Positions 1 through 9,040 of a stretch of 64,000 bases of DNA are shown piece after piece. Made by a program: the position numbers and the translations under genes. Source of the DNA: Sphingopyxis sp. (GTDB lineage: Bacteria > Pseudomonadota > Alphaproteobacteria > Sphingomonadales > Sphingomonadaceae). The DNA is taken from the NCBI GenBank assembly GCA_017745175.1, contig JAGHZY010000014.1:1-64000 (forward strand), given 5' to 3'. The notes under the pieces are model-generated. The model did no database searches. It saw only the letters and a list, made by a program, of their open reading frames with translations, and was not told where the DNA came from. Within the stretch, counting starts at the first letter, position 1. The number at the start of each line of letters is the position of its first letter.

Positions 1-286
1 GGCCCTTGCGATGACGCAGGCCGCGGTAGCAGGCGAGGTCCATCAGGCGCTTGATGTTCATCGCCGTGTTGCGGCGAAGGTCACCCTCGACCGTGTGGTC
101 GGCGTCGAGCGTTTCACGGATCTGCAACACTTCGGCGTCGCTCAGGTCCTGGACACGACGCGCGTGGTCGATACCGAGCTTGTCGGCGATGTCGACGGCG
201 GTCTTGCGACCGATGCCGTGGATGTAGGTGAGCGCGATGATCACGCGCTTGTTGGTGGGCAGGTTGACGCCCGCGATACGTGCCAT
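1..286 (-). CDS. rpsM: 30S ribosomal protein S13 (partial, runs off the window)
   Basis: S13 sits in the head of the small ribosomal subunit and contacts the large subunit and P-site tRNA. The visible 95 residues begin [19 protein letters not shown] and continue with [10 protein letters not shown], the helix-hairpin motif of S13, and end RGLRHRKG, where the RNA-binding tail starts. The ATG at 286 follows AGGAGAAAG. The C-terminal part lies beyond the left edge. In many relatives adk directly precedes rpsM; here the preceding same-strand gene is a phosphatase-family gene about 200 bp away, so this ribosomal block probably has its own promoter in 287-487, although I could not pick convincing boxes there. 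Confidence 0.97.
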   Translation of the reverse strand, partial: MARIAGVNLPTNKRVIIALTYIHGIGRKTAVDIADKLGIDHARRVQDLSDAEVLQIRETLDADHTVEGDLRRNTAMNIKRLMDLACYRGLRHRKG

Positions 287-487
287 TGGTAACTTTCTCC
301 TGCTCCACAGGGCGCGCTGGCAATCGGCCCCATCTCAAAGCGTCTGAATTTCCAACGCAAAAAACGGACCACGATGCGCACGAAGACGCTTCGCCGTCCG
401 GTCAGGCTGTCGGAATGTCCGCGCAGTTAGGGTGAGTCGTGCCGAAAGTCAAGCGAACTGCGGTGAATGGCTTGCCGGAACGGGTGG

Positions 488-1279
488 TCACGAATGCGAT
501 GTAAGGGCGACGGCACGATCGTGCAAGCGGGCGACGACGGCGCGATGGATTCCGGGCGCGCAGGCGATCACGCCGAAGGCCTGCGCACGCGGCGTATTGA
601 ACTTCAACGGTTCGCCGAAGGCGTCGGTGACGATTGCGCCCGCCTCGGTCGCGATCAGCGCTGCGGCGGCGACGTCCCATTCGAAACCCCAGCGCAAGGT
701 TGCGACGAGGTCGGCGCGGTCGTCGGCGACGAGCGCCATCCGCAGCGCGATGCTGTTCGGCTTGGTCACCATGATCAGGTCGCGGTCGATCCTGGGCAGG
801 CTGTCCGCGGGGACGCGCGCGCCGTCGAAGATCATCCGGCGGCTCGCGCGCAGCGTTTCGCCATTGAGTGTCGCCCCCTTGCCCTTTTGCGCGACCCACA
901 GCTCGTCGAATGCAGGCGCGTAAAGGACGCCGAGTTCGGGGGCCCCGTCGATCACAAGCGCGACCGACACGCACCAGCCCGGTCTCCCGCGGATGAAATC
1001 GCGCGTGCCGTCGATCGGGTCGACGCACCACATCGCGCGGCAGGACAGCCGGTCCTCGTTGTCGGCGGTCTCCTCGGACAGCCATCCGGCCTCGGGCACC
1101 ATGGCGCCGAGCACCGCCTTCAGCCGCGCGTCGACTGCGAGGTCGACGTCGCTGACCGGATTGTCGTGTGACTTGTGCCACACATCGACCGGCCGCCCCT
1201 CGCCGCGCCAGCGCGCCATCGCCATGTCGCCGACCTCGCGGGTGGCGGCGATCACGGCTTCGAGGTTGCGGGCGGGCAA
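488..1279 (-). CDS. Inositol monophosphatase / CysQ family phosphatase
   Basis: A Mg-dependent phosphatase of the IMPase superfamily, 263 aa, the usual length. Metal-binding signatures are visible in order: WLSEET near residue 67, WCVDPIDGTRDFI near 84 (the DPIDGT metal/phosphate motif), and WDVAAAALIATEAGA near 200 (the second metal motif). The family includes inositol-1-phosphatase, histidinol phosphatase and 3'(2'),5'-bisphosphate nucleotidase; I cannot tell the substrate from sequence alone. The longest reading begins with TTG at 1279, four bases after the pmbA stop, which would give tight coupling; an in-frame GTG eight codons further in is an alternative start. It lies downstream of pmbA in the same unit. 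Confidence 0.88.
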   Translation of the reverse strand: MPARNLEAVIAATREVGDMAMARWRGEGRPVDVWHKSHDNPVSDVDLAVDARLKAVLGAMVPEAGWLSEETADNEDRLSCRAMWCVDPIDGTRDFIRGRPGWCVSVALVIDGAPELGVLYAPAFDELWVAQKGKGATLNGETLRASRRMIFDGARVPADSLPRIDRDLIMVTKPNSIALRMALVADDRADLVATLRWGFEWDVAAAALIATEAGAIVTDAFGEPLKFNTPRAQAFGVIACAPGIHRAVVARLHDRAVALTSHS

Positions 1280-1283
1280 GGAT

Positions 1284-2627
1284 TCAGCTCGACGCGACGG
1301 TCATGCCGTCGATACGCAGCGTCGGCGCGTTGGTGGCGTGGCGGAATTCAAGGTCGTTTGCGGGGGTCAGCGCAGCGAACATGTCGATCAGATTGCCGGC
1401 GATCGTGAACTCGGCGATCGGTCCGGCGATCGCGCCATCCCTGATCAGGAAGCCCGAGGCGCCGCGGCTGTAATCGCCGGTCACGGGATTGACGCCCTGG
1501 CCGATCAACTCGGTGATATAGACACCCTCGGCGACGCCTTCCATCAGTGCCGCCGGTGTGACGCTGCCCGCCGCGAGGTGGAGGTTGCTCGCACCGACAC
1601 CCGACGCGCCGCCGCCGCGGCTCGCATGGCCGGTCGGGGTCAGGCCGAGCTGTCTGGCCGATGCATTGTCGAGCAGCCAGCCCGTGATCTTGCCGCCGGT
1701 CACGATATCGCGCGCCGCGGTCGGCAGGCCTTCGCCATCGAAGGCGCGGCTGCGCAGTCCGCGCGGACGATGCGGCTCGTCGCGGATGACGATACCGCTG
1801 TCGAACAGCATCTCGTCTTCCTTGCCGAGAAGAAAGCTGGTGCCGCGCGCGATCGCGGGGCCGGCGATTGCGCCGAGCAGGTGGCCGACGATGCCGCCGC
1901 TGACTCGCGGGTCGAGAAGGACGGGAAGCTTGCCGTTCGGCGCCTTGCCCGGAGCCAGCCGCGCGACCGCCCGGGTGCCGGCGCGCGTACCGATGTCGGC
2001 CGCGCCTTCGAGATCGGCGAGATGGTGCGCGCTGTGCCAGCCATAGTCGCGCTGCATCGAGGCGCCTTCGCCCGCGATGACGCTTGCCGACAGGCTGTGA
2101 CCGCTTGACCCGTAGCCGCCGGCAAAACCGTGGCTGGTCGCGAGCGCGAAGCGCGTGCGGCTGTGGCTCGCCGAGCCGCCTTCGCTGTTCGTGACGCCCG
2201 TGACGGCGCGAGCCGCTTCCTCGACGGCGAGCGCGGCTTCCCGCAGGGCCTGTGGATCGGCTTCGCTGCCGTCGTCGAGATCGAAGTCGGGAACCGGGCC
2301 CTTGAAGAGCAATTCTTCGGGGGCAAGGCCGGCATAGGGATCCTCGGGGGCCTCGCGCGCCATCGCGACGCAGCGTTCGACCAGCTTGGCGAGTTCGCCT
2401 GCGTCCATGTCGGCGGTCGAGACGCTCGCGCTGCGCTGACCGACGAAAACGCGCAGCGAAATATCCTGCCCCTCCGACCGCTCGACATCCTCGAGCGCGC
2501 CGAGCCGCATCGAGACCGAGGTCGCGGCGTTGCAGTAATAGAGCGCGTCGGCAGCGTCGGCGCCGGCCTTGGTAGCGGCGTCGCACAGCATTTGCGCGCG
2601 GTCGAGGGCTTCGGAAACGGTGAGCAT
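1284..2627 (-). CDS. pmbA: PmbA/TldE-type protease subunit
   Basis: TldD/TldE (PmbA) complexes degrade unfolded or antibiotic peptides in the cytoplasm and process microcin B17. At 447 aa this is the usual TldE length. Family features are the N-terminal alpha/beta domain with DISLRVFVGQRSASVST, and the C-terminal region with GKLPVLLDPRVSGGIVGHLL, GLPTAARDIVTGGKITGWLL and GASNLHLAAGS. I see no HExxxH metal site, which fits the TldE/PmbA subunit and not the catalytic TldD partner; no tldD is in the window. Starts at ATG 2627. The following phosphatase gene begins four bases after its stop, suggesting one transcript. Confidence 0.92.
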   Translation of the reverse strand: MLTVSEALDRAQMLCDAATKAGADAADALYYCNAATSVSMRLGALEDVERSEGQDISLRVFVGQRSASVSTADMDAGELAKLVERCVAMAREAPEDPYAGLAPEELLFKGPVPDFDLDDGSEADPQALREAALAVEEAARAVTGVTNSEGGSASHSRTRFALATSHGFAGGYGSSGHSLSASVIAGEGASMQRDYGWHSAHHLADLEGAADIGTRAGTRAVARLAPGKAPNGKLPVLLDPRVSGGIVGHLLGAIAGPAIARGTSFLLGKEDEMLFDSGIVIRDEPHRPRGLRSRAFDGEGLPTAARDIVTGGKITGWLLDNASARQLGLTPTGHASRGGGASGVGASNLHLAAGSVTPAALMEGVAEGVYITELIGQGVNPVTGDYSRGASGFLIRDGAIAGPIAEFTIAGNLIDMFAALTPANDLEFRHATNAPTLRIDGMTVASS

Positions 2628-2675
2628 GTCCGCGCCCTAACCGGCGCCGGGCGAAGCGTCAAAATCTAAGTCGGA

Positions 2676-3074
2676 TCAGCGAATGATCGCGGCGATCGCG
2701 TCGGTGGCGGCCATCGTGCCGCTGACCCACAGAAAGGGCAATGACAGAGCGGCGATCCACAGGCGGCGCACGTCGCGGCGGAAGCGGGCATGGAGGCCCC
2801 AGCTGGCGAGCGCCTGACGGCTGAGACGATACCAGCGCCGTTCGGTCGAACGCGCGACCGGCAGGGCGAGTGCGAGCAGCATGACCAGCGCGACGACGAT
2901 GAGGGCCGAGGGAGCTCCCGCAGCGACCGCGCCCATGACGACCCAGATCTGCAATGCGGCAAAGGCGAGGAGGGCGGCGGCGGCGTGCCATGTCATTCGG
3001 CGACCCAGACTCCGCGCCGGCGGCACGCTGACTGCCGTGCGCCTCCACAGGCGCGGTCCGAATGCTGATGCCAT
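2676..3074 (-). CDS. Small integral membrane protein, unknown
   Basis: 132 aa, not recognised as a named family. A basic N-terminus (residues 1-27) is followed by hydrophobic segments at about 29-49 and 56-74, a basic cytoplasmic-looking stretch rich in Arg (75-105), and a last hydrophobic segment at about 107-127. This predicts an inner-membrane protein of three spans. ATG at 3074. It precedes pmbA on the same strand with a 48-bp gap and is divergent from the sulP gene. Function unknown. Confidence 0.7.
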   Translation of the reverse strand: MASAFGPRLWRRTAVSVPPARSLGRRMTWHAAAALLAFAALQIWVVMGAVAAGAPSALIVVALVMLLALALPVARSTERRWYRLSRQALASWGLHARFRRDVRRLWIAALSLPFLWVSGTMAATDAIAAIIR

Positions 3075-3347
3075 GTTACAGCCCCCTTAGGCTGGCGATT
3101 CCCAGAACCGCACGTTTTGCCCCAAAAATTCCCAAGTCAAGACACGCTGCCAGCGATTCGTTAATTTTTGCACTCGATTGGGCGCAGATTCGGAACATAA
3201 TCGCGGCAGGCCGCCGAATCTGACATAATTTGCCCGGCCGGGCGTGACCGAAAGAGCTGAAAACGGCATCAGCCGAATTGAAACAGCGGTCTTGACCGCG
3301 CCTCGGGCCGGGGCGTAGCGCCATTTCGTGCCGTGGATGGAGACCTG
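3075..3347. other. Divergent intergenic region
   Basis: About 270 bp between the divergent small membrane protein and sulP. It is locally richer in A/T than its surroundings (3110-3210), as expected of promoter DNA for both directions. I could not identify convincing -35/-10 pairs, a palindromic operator, or an RNA gene. Confidence 0.4.
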
Positions 3348-4610
3348 ATGCGTCGGCCCAAATTGTTCGATACGACACGCAACTATAGCTGGCCGCTCTT
3401 CCGCGCCGATGCGCTGGCGGGGATCAGCGTCGCGCTCGTCGCCTTGCCGCTCTGCATCGCGATTGCCATCGCATCGGGCAGCACGCCTTTCGTCGGGCTG
3501 GTCACCGCGATCGTCGGTGGCTTCATCATCTCGGCGACGAGCGGCAGCCGGGTGCAGATCGGCGGCCCGACCGGCGCCTTCATCGTCGTCGTCTATGGCG
3601 TTATTCAGGATCATGGCATGGACGGGCTGATCGTCGCGACGATCATGGCCGGCATCCTGTTGATCGTGGCCGGCTTCCTTCGCGCCGGACGGCTGATCGC
3701 GCTGGTCCCCGAACCGGTGATCGACGGCTTCACTATCGGCATCGCGGTGATCATCGCCGCCAGCCAGTTCCGGGATGCACTCGGCCTGTCGGCGGGCAAG
3801 GTTCCCGCCGACATGATCCCGAAGCTGGAAGCGCTGTGGGCGGCGCGTGCCACGCTGAGCCTCGCAGCCCTGGGCGTGACCGCGACGACGGTGGCCGCCA
3901 TCCTGCTGCTGCGCCGCTGGCGTCCGCACTGGCCGGTGCTGGTGATCGCCGTCGGCGCGGCGTCGCTTGCGGTGTTCCTGTTCGATCTGCCGGTCGATAC
4001 GGTGGGTTCGCGTTTCGGCGCGCTGCCGACCGGATTTCCGGTGCCGCACTGGCCCGATATGCCGCCGGGCCGGATCGTCGCGTTGCTCCCGTCGGCGATC
4101 ACGATCGCCTTTCTGGCGGGCGTCGAATCGCTGTTGTCGGCGATCGTCGCCGACCGCATGTTCGACGGTCGGCACCGTCCCAGCGCCGAACTGCTTGCGC
4201 AGGGCTATGCCAATGTCGTGACTCCGCTGTTCGGCGGGCTGCCGGTCACCGGCGCGATCGCGCGCACGGCGACCAACGTCCGCGCGGGCGGGCGCACGCC
4301 GGTCGCGGGTATGGTCCATGCGGCTGTGATCCTGATCGTCGTGCTCGCCGCCGGGCGGCTTGCCGGCGCGCTCGCGCTGCCCGCGCTGGCGGCGGTGTTG
4401 CTGGTCACCGCCTGCAATATGGCGGAGCCCGAGAAATGGCGCGAGCATGCGGCGCTGCCGCGGGACGAGCGGCTGCTGCTGTTCGTGACCCTGCTGCTGA
4501 CGGTATTCACCGACCTGACGATCGCGATCGGTGTCGGCGTGGCGCTCGGTTTCATCCTGCGCTGGCGGAAGCGGCGCGGCGCCAGGGTCTGGAACCCGCG
4601 CGAGCGCTAG
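3348..4610 (+). CDS. SulP-family inorganic anion transporter lacking STAS
   Basis: SulP proteins move sulfate, bicarbonate or other anions across the inner membrane. The start of the family is visible as RADALAGISVALVALPLCIA, followed by the conserved GSRVQIGGPTGAFIVVVYG (about residues 65-85), and 10 or more further hydrophobic segments to LGFILRWRKR at the end. The protein stops at 420 aa right after the membrane domain, so the C-terminal cytoplasmic STAS domain of typical SulP proteins (550-600 aa) is absent. I chose ATG 3348, which has GGAG six bases upstream; a GTG at 3333 is possible. Convergent with the next gene, eight bases apart. The substrate cannot be assigned. Confidence 0.88.
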   Translation: MRRPKLFDTTRNYSWPLFRADALAGISVALVALPLCIAIAIASGSTPFVGLVTAIVGGFIISATSGSRVQIGGPTGAFIVVVYGVIQDHGMDGLIVATIMAGILLIVAGFLRAGRLIALVPEPVIDGFTIGIAVIIAASQFRDALGLSAGKVPADMIPKLEALWAARATLSLAALGVTATTVAAILLLRRWRPHWPVLVIAVGAASLAVFLFDLPVDTVGSRFGALPTGFPVPHWPDMPPGRIVALLPSAITIAFLAGVESLLSAIVADRMFDGRHRPSAELLAQGYANVVTPLFGGLPVTGAIARTATNVRAGGRTPVAGMVHAAVILIVVLAAGRLAGALALPALAAVLLVTACNMAEPEKWREHAALPRDERLLLFVTLLLTVFTDLTIAIGVGVALGFILRWRKRRGARVWNPRER

Positions 4611-4618
4611 GCTCGCCC

Positions 4619-5224
4619 CTAGGGCTTCGGCGGGGTCGGCAGCGGCACGGCGTCGGCATCATCGGGTGCGGTTGGCGCGGGGTGTTGACCGCTGGCCTGG
4701 CGTTCGAGTTCCTCGGCCGCCTTTTGTCGCTCGGCGAGCGCGCGTTCCTCGGCGACGACGGCGGCTTCGACCTCATCCGCCGCTGCGTCGATCCCGGCTA
4801 TCCGCTTGGCGCGTTCGTCGGCGATCATCGCCTGCCAGTCGGTCTTGTTCGCGGCCTGGCGTTCGGCCTTCGCGCCCGCGACCAGCGCCTGCGTGCAGCC
4901 GGTGAAGCCGCCGAGCCCGGTCGGCGAGCAGCTGTCAGTGCCGAAGCGGCCGACGCGTTCGAGCGCGACGACCTTGTTCGCCCACGCTTCGTTGCGCACG
5001 TCGAGCGGATTGCCGCGCAGCATTTCGGGCACGCGATAGCGTTCGGTTTCGGGCAGCCGGTTACAGACGACGATTTCGTCGGGGCTCGACTGCTCGCACT
5101 TGTCGTTGCCGTAAACGATGACCTGGTTGATCTTTTCGGCGTCGACCGTCTGCTGCTGCGCCGCAGCGGGCGTGGCGGCGACGCTGCCGGCGAGGATCAG
5201 CGCGAACAGGGGGAGGCGGGTCAT
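4619..5224 (-). CDS. Secreted hypothetical protein
   Basis: 201 aa with a clear Sec signal peptide (MTRLPLFALILAGSVAATPA, cleavage near residue 22). The mature part has a short conserved-looking segment DEIVVCNRLPETERYRVPE around residues 48-66, two further cysteines around residues 97-109, then a long Ala/Glu/Arg-rich helical region (about 130-180) and a Pro-rich tail. This is probably periplasmic; I do not recognise a function. ATG at 5224 is preceded by AAGGAAG at ideal spacing; an upstream in-frame ATG would spoil the signal peptide. It follows coq7 on the same strand with a 77-bp gap. Confidence 0.75.
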   Translation of the reverse strand: MTRLPLFALILAGSVAATPAAAQQQTVDAEKINQVIVYGNDKCEQSSPDEIVVCNRLPETERYRVPEMLRGNPLDVRNEAWANKVVALERVGRFGTDSCSPTGLGGFTGCTQALVAGAKAERQAANKTDWQAMIADERAKRIAGIDAAADEVEAAVVAEERALAERQKAAEELERQASGQHPAPTAPDDADAVPLPTPPKP

Positions 5225-5301
5225 CGGGTCTTCCTTTGTCTGTCTGATGCGGCTTGGCATCGCCACCCTGCACCCGTCATGAACGGGGGCAGGGCTTTGT
5301 A

Positions 5302-5817
5302 TCAGATACGTTTGGACAGCGCGATGGCTGCGCGGCAGCCGGCGCGGATGGCGAAGCTCAGGACGGGATAGCCGGGTGCGCTTTCGGCGCCGGCCGCGAG
5401 CGCGGCTTCCTTGTGCTCGAGCTCTTCGGCCCGGAAATCCTCGACCGCGGCGCTGAGTTCGGGGTCGCTGTCGCCGAGCTCGTCGAGCTGATGCTGATAG
5501 TGACGGTCGATCTCGGTCTCGACCGCTGCGGTGCAGGCCATCGCAGCGCGCGGGCCCATCGCGGCGGTGACGGCGCCCAGCGCGAAGCCCGCAACGTTCC
5601 AGAAAGGCTGGAGCGCGGTCGGACGCACGCCGCGACGGGCGACCATCGCGTCGAAGAATTTGCGGTGCCGCTCTTCCTGTTCGGCCATATGCGCGATCTC
5701 GCGCGCCATCGGGTGGCGATCGCCCATCACCGCGAGCTGGCCGGCGTAGATGCGCGTCGCGCCATATTCGCCCGCTTGGTCGACGCGGATCATCGATGCG
5801 GTGCGCTTGTTCCTCAT
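5302..5817 (-). CDS. coq7: Demethoxyubiquinone hydroxylase (Coq7/Cat5 family)
   Basis: Catalyses the last hydroxylation of the ubiquinone ring (5-demethoxyubiquinol to 5-hydroxyubiquinol) with a carboxylate-bridged di-iron centre. The 171-aa protein shows the paired iron-ligand motifs of the ferritin-like fold: RVDQAGEYGATRIYAGQL, MAEQEERHRKFFD (ExxH), ETEIDRHYQHQL and FRAEELEHKEAA (ExxH). The ATG at 5817 overlaps the dsbB stop by four bases (ATGA), which supports this start over an upstream reading. Membrane associated in the family. Confidence 0.93.
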   Translation of the reverse strand: MRNKRTASMIRVDQAGEYGATRIYAGQLAVMGDRHPMAREIAHMAEQEERHRKFFDAMVARRGVRPTALQPFWNVAGFALGAVTAAMGPRAAMACTAAVETEIDRHYQHQLDELGDSDPELSAAVEDFRAEELEHKEAALAAGAESAPGYPVLSFAIRAGCRAAIALSKRI

Positions 5818-6296
5818 GCCGCCGATGTGGTCTTCCGGCGCAGCAAGGTCAAGACGAACGCGGCGGCACCGAGCGAGAAGATCGCGTTGAAACCCGCGAG
5901 CGAGATTCCGAACAGCGACCACTGCACCGCGTCGCAGCGGATCAGCGGTGCGTTCATGATCGAATCGAGCGTGACCGGGCCGTTGCTGCCCGTTGCACAG
6001 GTCGTAATGCCTTCCCAGAAACCATATTCGACCCCGGCATGGAAGATGCCGATCGCGCCGCTCACCGCGATCGCGATGGCGGCGAGCAGGGTCAGTGCGC
6101 GCATCGCCCCGTCATTGCGGCGGAGCAGCAGCGCGAGCAGCGCGAGCAGGATTGCCGCCTGATGCGGCCAGCGCTGCCAGTAGCACATTTCGCACGGGTG
6201 CAGGCCGAAGCCATATTGCGAGACGAGCGCGCCGCCATAGAGCAGCAAAGGCGCGAGGAACGCAACGACGGGCGCAGCAAGGCGCGATTTCAGCAT
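5814..6296 (-). CDS. dsbB: Disulfide bond formation protein DsbB-like
   Basis: DsbB reoxidises periplasmic DsbA and passes electrons to quinone. The 160-aa protein has four hydrophobic segments (about 7-24, 46-59, 65-85, 127-150). The first periplasmic loop carries CEMC (C35, C38) followed by YWQRWPH, the typical CxxC-YWQR quinone-linked motif; the second loop carries C100 and C121, the redox pair that meets DsbA. Start ATG 6296, 13 bp after the ctpA stop; its end overlaps coq7 by four bases. Being coupled to a ubiquinone biosynthesis gene is consistent with its quinone use. Confidence 0.92.
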   Translation of the reverse strand: MLKSRLAAPVVAFLAPLLLYGGALVSQYGFGLHPCEMCYWQRWPHQAAILLALLALLLRRNDGAMRALTLLAAIAIAVSGAIGIFHAGVEYGFWEGITTCATGSNGPVTLDSIMNAPLIRCDAVQWSLFGISLAGFNAIFSLGAAAFVLTLLRRKTTSAA

Positions 6297-6309
6297 GTCC
6301 GCCAGCCCC

Positions 6310-7710
6310 TTAGTTGCGGGCGGTCGGCTTGGCGGCGGGCTTGACCGGTAGCTTGCCGCCTTGCGCCATGCGAGCCGCCGTCGGGTTGATCCGTCCGATC
6401 GTCTGCAACGCATAGTGGAGCTGGAAGTCCTCGATGCCCTTTTCCTTGAGCTCGGCGGCCGTCGCGGTAAAACGCGGATCGGCCTTTTCGTCCTTTTCGA
6501 GCAGGCCGTTGTCGACCTTCTTCTCGTTGACGAGATGGCGGCGCAGATCGCTTTCGCGGAATTTCGGGCGCGATGCATAATCGGGGTCGGAGATCTGGGG
6601 CACGCGGATATCCGGCTCGATCCCGCCTTCCTGCACGCTGCGGCCCGACGGTGTGTAGTAGCGCGCGGTGGTCAGGCGGAGCGCGGTTGTGTCGGTCAGC
6701 GGAAGCACGGTCTGCACCGATCCCTTGCCGAAGCTGCGTTCGCCCATCACGACCGCGCGATGCTGATCCTGCAGCGCGCCGGCGACGATTTCGGATGCCG
6801 AGGCCGAGCCCGAGTCGATCAGCACGACGACCGGCGCGCCGCCAGCCATATCGCCGGGTTCGGCGAAATAGCGTTCGATATCGCCTTTCTTGCGGCCGCG
6901 CTGCGAGACGATCTCGCCGCGATCGAGGAAAAGGTCGCTGATCCCGACGGCCTCGTCGAGCAGCCCGCCGGGGTTCGAGCGCAGGTCAAGGATCCAGCCG
7001 CGCGGTTTCTTGCCGAGCGATTTTTCGACCGCGAGCATTGCGGCCTTGAGGTCGGTGGTCGCATCGGCCGAGAAGCTGGAGACGGTGAGCACGCCGACGT
7101 CACCGCTGACTTCCCATTTGACGGGCTTGAGGTCGATGATCTCGCGGGTGAGCGTCAGTTCCATCGGCTTGTCCTGCCCCTCGCGCACGACCGTGATGTC
7201 GATCTTGGTGCCCGGACGCCCGCGCATCTGTTCGACCGCCTCGTCGAGCGTCAGGCCGAAGATCAGTTCCTTGTTGATGTGCGTGATATAATCGCCGGCC
7301 TTGATTCCGGCCTTGGCAGCCGGGGTGTCGGCGGTCGGCGCGATCACCTTCACGACGCCGTCTTCCATCGTCACCGACAGGCCGAGCCCGCCATATTCCC
7401 CGTCGGTCTGGGTCCTGAGGTTCGAGAAGCCGCGTGCGTCGAGATAGCCCGAATGCGGGTCGAGGCTGGCGAGCATGCCGTTGATCGCGCCCTCGATCAG
7501 CTTCGAATCATCGACGGGTTCGACATAGTTGGATTTGACCTCGAGATACACGTCCATGAAGCGCGAGATTTCTTCCTGCGTCTTCGAATCGACGGTCGCC
7601 ATCGCGCCGGTCGCAAGCGGGATCAGCGCCAGCGTCGAGAGCGCGGCGGCGCCCTGCCACAAGGCAAAGCGGCGCTTGGGGGTGTTCTGGGTCTGGGTCG
7701 AGTCGGTCAT
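6310..7710 (-). CDS. ctpA: S41-family C-terminal processing protease
   Basis: A periplasmic serine/lysine-dyad protease that trims or degrades exported proteins and cell-wall hydrolase regulators. 466 aa: an N-terminal membrane anchor or signal (about 17-39), a PDZ domain (about 100-180, GGLGLSVTMEDGVVKVI and AKAGIKAGDYITHIN), then the S41 domain (about 190-370). The motif DSGSASASEIVAGAL includes the presumed nucleophile S304, and GERSFGKGSVQT the general base K329, the usual 25-residue separation. A Pro/Ala-rich tail ends the protein. ATG 7710. It lies downstream of envC, a common alphaproteobacterial arrangement linking both to septal peptidoglycan remodelling. Confidence 0.94.
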   Translation of the reverse strand: MTDSTQTQNTPKRRFALWQGAAALSTLALIPLATGAMATVDSKTQEEISRFMDVYLEVKSNYVEPVDDSKLIEGAINGMLASLDPHSGYLDARGFSNLRTQTDGEYGGLGLSVTMEDGVVKVIAPTADTPAAKAGIKAGDYITHINKELIFGLTLDEAVEQMRGRPGTKIDITVVREGQDKPMELTLTREIIDLKPVKWEVSGDVGVLTVSSFSADATTDLKAAMLAVEKSLGKKPRGWILDLRSNPGGLLDEAVGISDLFLDRGEIVSQRGRKKGDIERYFAEPGDMAGGAPVVVLIDSGSASASEIVAGALQDQHRAVVMGERSFGKGSVQTVLPLTDTTALRLTTARYYTPSGRSVQEGGIEPDIRVPQISDPDYASRPKFRESDLRRHLVNEKKVDNGLLEKDEKADPRFTATAAELKEKGIEDFQLHYALQTIGRINPTAARMAQGGKLPVKPAAKPTARN

Positions 7711-7831
7711 CTCAGTCTTTCACTCAGGCGAGAGCAAGCGCGCCTTATAGTCCCCGGCGCGCCATCCTCCTACGCATTTGTGCGGGCGTCAAGCGATGCA
7801 TCCCTATGCGCAACGAGGGGCGAACGGACGA

Positions 7832-9040
7832 TTAACCGATCATCGCGATGATATCGACGGGACGTCCGGCGCGGCGCAGTTCGACGGTTATACGGCTGTC
7901 GTCCGAACCCGCCCGGCCGACCGGCGCCCCGGCGTCGAGCGTGTCCCCAACGCCTGCCGACAGCGCGATCATGCCGGTGAGGAGCGACACCCAGCCGCCG
8001 CCATGGTCGATGATTACGATCTTGCCGTAGCCGCGATAGTCGCCCGCGAAGCTGACGCGGCCGGGGGCGGGGGCGACGACCTGTCCGCCGGGGCGCGCAG
8101 CGATCGTCACGCCGCGCGAACGCACGCCGCTCTCGTTGACCTCGCCCAGCCCCGCGACGATGCGCCCGACGACGGGAAGGCGATAGGCGCCCGGGGCCAG
8201 TTCGGCTTCGGCTGCCACCGACGGCCCGGCGCCGGTTATGCTGCTCTCGGGATTGCGCGGGCGCGGGAGCGGGCCCGCAAGCTGGACGAGTTCGGCGCGC
8301 ACGGCGCTATCGGCTTCGAGCGAGTCCATCAGGTCGACGATGTCGCGCGCCTTTTCGCCAAGGCCCAGCGCGCGGTCGGCCTCGAGCTGCGCGCTGCTCA
8401 TCAGTTCGCGCGAGCGCAGCCGGCCTTCATTCTCGAGCCGCGTCAGCGCATCGCGGCGCTGCGCGAGCTGCGCCTTGCTGGTCGAGAGCGCCTTCAATGC
8501 AATCGCCTGCTGGTGCCGAATCGAGTCGAGCGTGGTGAGTTCGCGCCTGACGCCGGCCGTGCGGCGTTCGATCACCGGCATCGCGGCGTCGATCACCGCG
8601 CGTGCGTGGACCATGTCGGTCAGCGACCCCGGCTGTGCGAGCACGCTGACCGGTGGCTGGCGGCTCAATTGCTGAAGCGAGGCGGCGAGCTCGAGCAGGG
8701 GTTGCTGCTGCTCGGCCAGCCGCGCGCGCTGTGCCGAAAGCCGGCGGGTGACGAGCGCGACACGCGCTTCGCCTGCGCTGATGTCGGCTTCGGCTGACTG
8801 GATGCGCGCGGCGAGTGCCGCGCTGCGCTTTTTGAGCCGGTCGGCTTCGCTGCTCGCGGCCGCCGCCTGTTTTTCAAGCAGCGTGCTGCGCGCCATTGCT
8901 GTCGCCGATTGCTGTTTCGCGTCGAGAAGCTGGGCGCGTTCACGGGCCGCAATGGCCTGCGGATCGAAAATGTCGCTCTGCGCCAGCGCGAGAGTTCCGC
9001 CCGCAAAGGTGGCGGCGAGGGCGAAAAGCGCGCGTCTCAC
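7832..9040 (-). CDS. envC: EnvC-like murein hydrolase activator (degenerate LytM)
   Basis: 402 aa starting at GTG 9040, which overlaps the rlmH stop as GTGA and has GAGGG upstream. A signal peptide (VRRALFALAATFAGGTLALA) leads into a long coiled-coil region (about 30-250) and a C-terminal M23/LytM-like domain (about 290-400, APAPGRVSFAGDYRGYGKIV, then IIDHGGGW). The usual Zn ligands appear lost: the HxxxD position reads SRGVTIAAR and the HxH position reads SLLTGM. That is the hallmark of EnvC, which does not cut peptidoglycan but activates amidases at the septum. Coupled to rlmH and followed by ctpA. Confidence 0.9.
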   Translation of the reverse strand: MRRALFALAATFAGGTLALAQSDIFDPQAIAARERAQLLDAKQQSATAMARSTLLEKQAAAASSEADRLKKRSAALAARIQSAEADISAGEARVALVTRRLSAQRARLAEQQQPLLELAASLQQLSRQPPVSVLAQPGSLTDMVHARAVIDAAMPVIERRTAGVRRELTTLDSIRHQQAIALKALSTSKAQLAQRRDALTRLENEGRLRSRELMSSAQLEADRALGLGEKARDIVDLMDSLEADSAVRAELVQLAGPLPRPRNPESSITGAGPSVAAEAELAPGAYRLPVVGRIVAGLGEVNESGVRSRGVTIAARPGGQVVAPAPGRVSFAGDYRGYGKIVIIDHGGGWVSLLTGMIALSAGVGDTLDAGAPVGRAGSDDSRITVELRRAGRPVDIIAMIG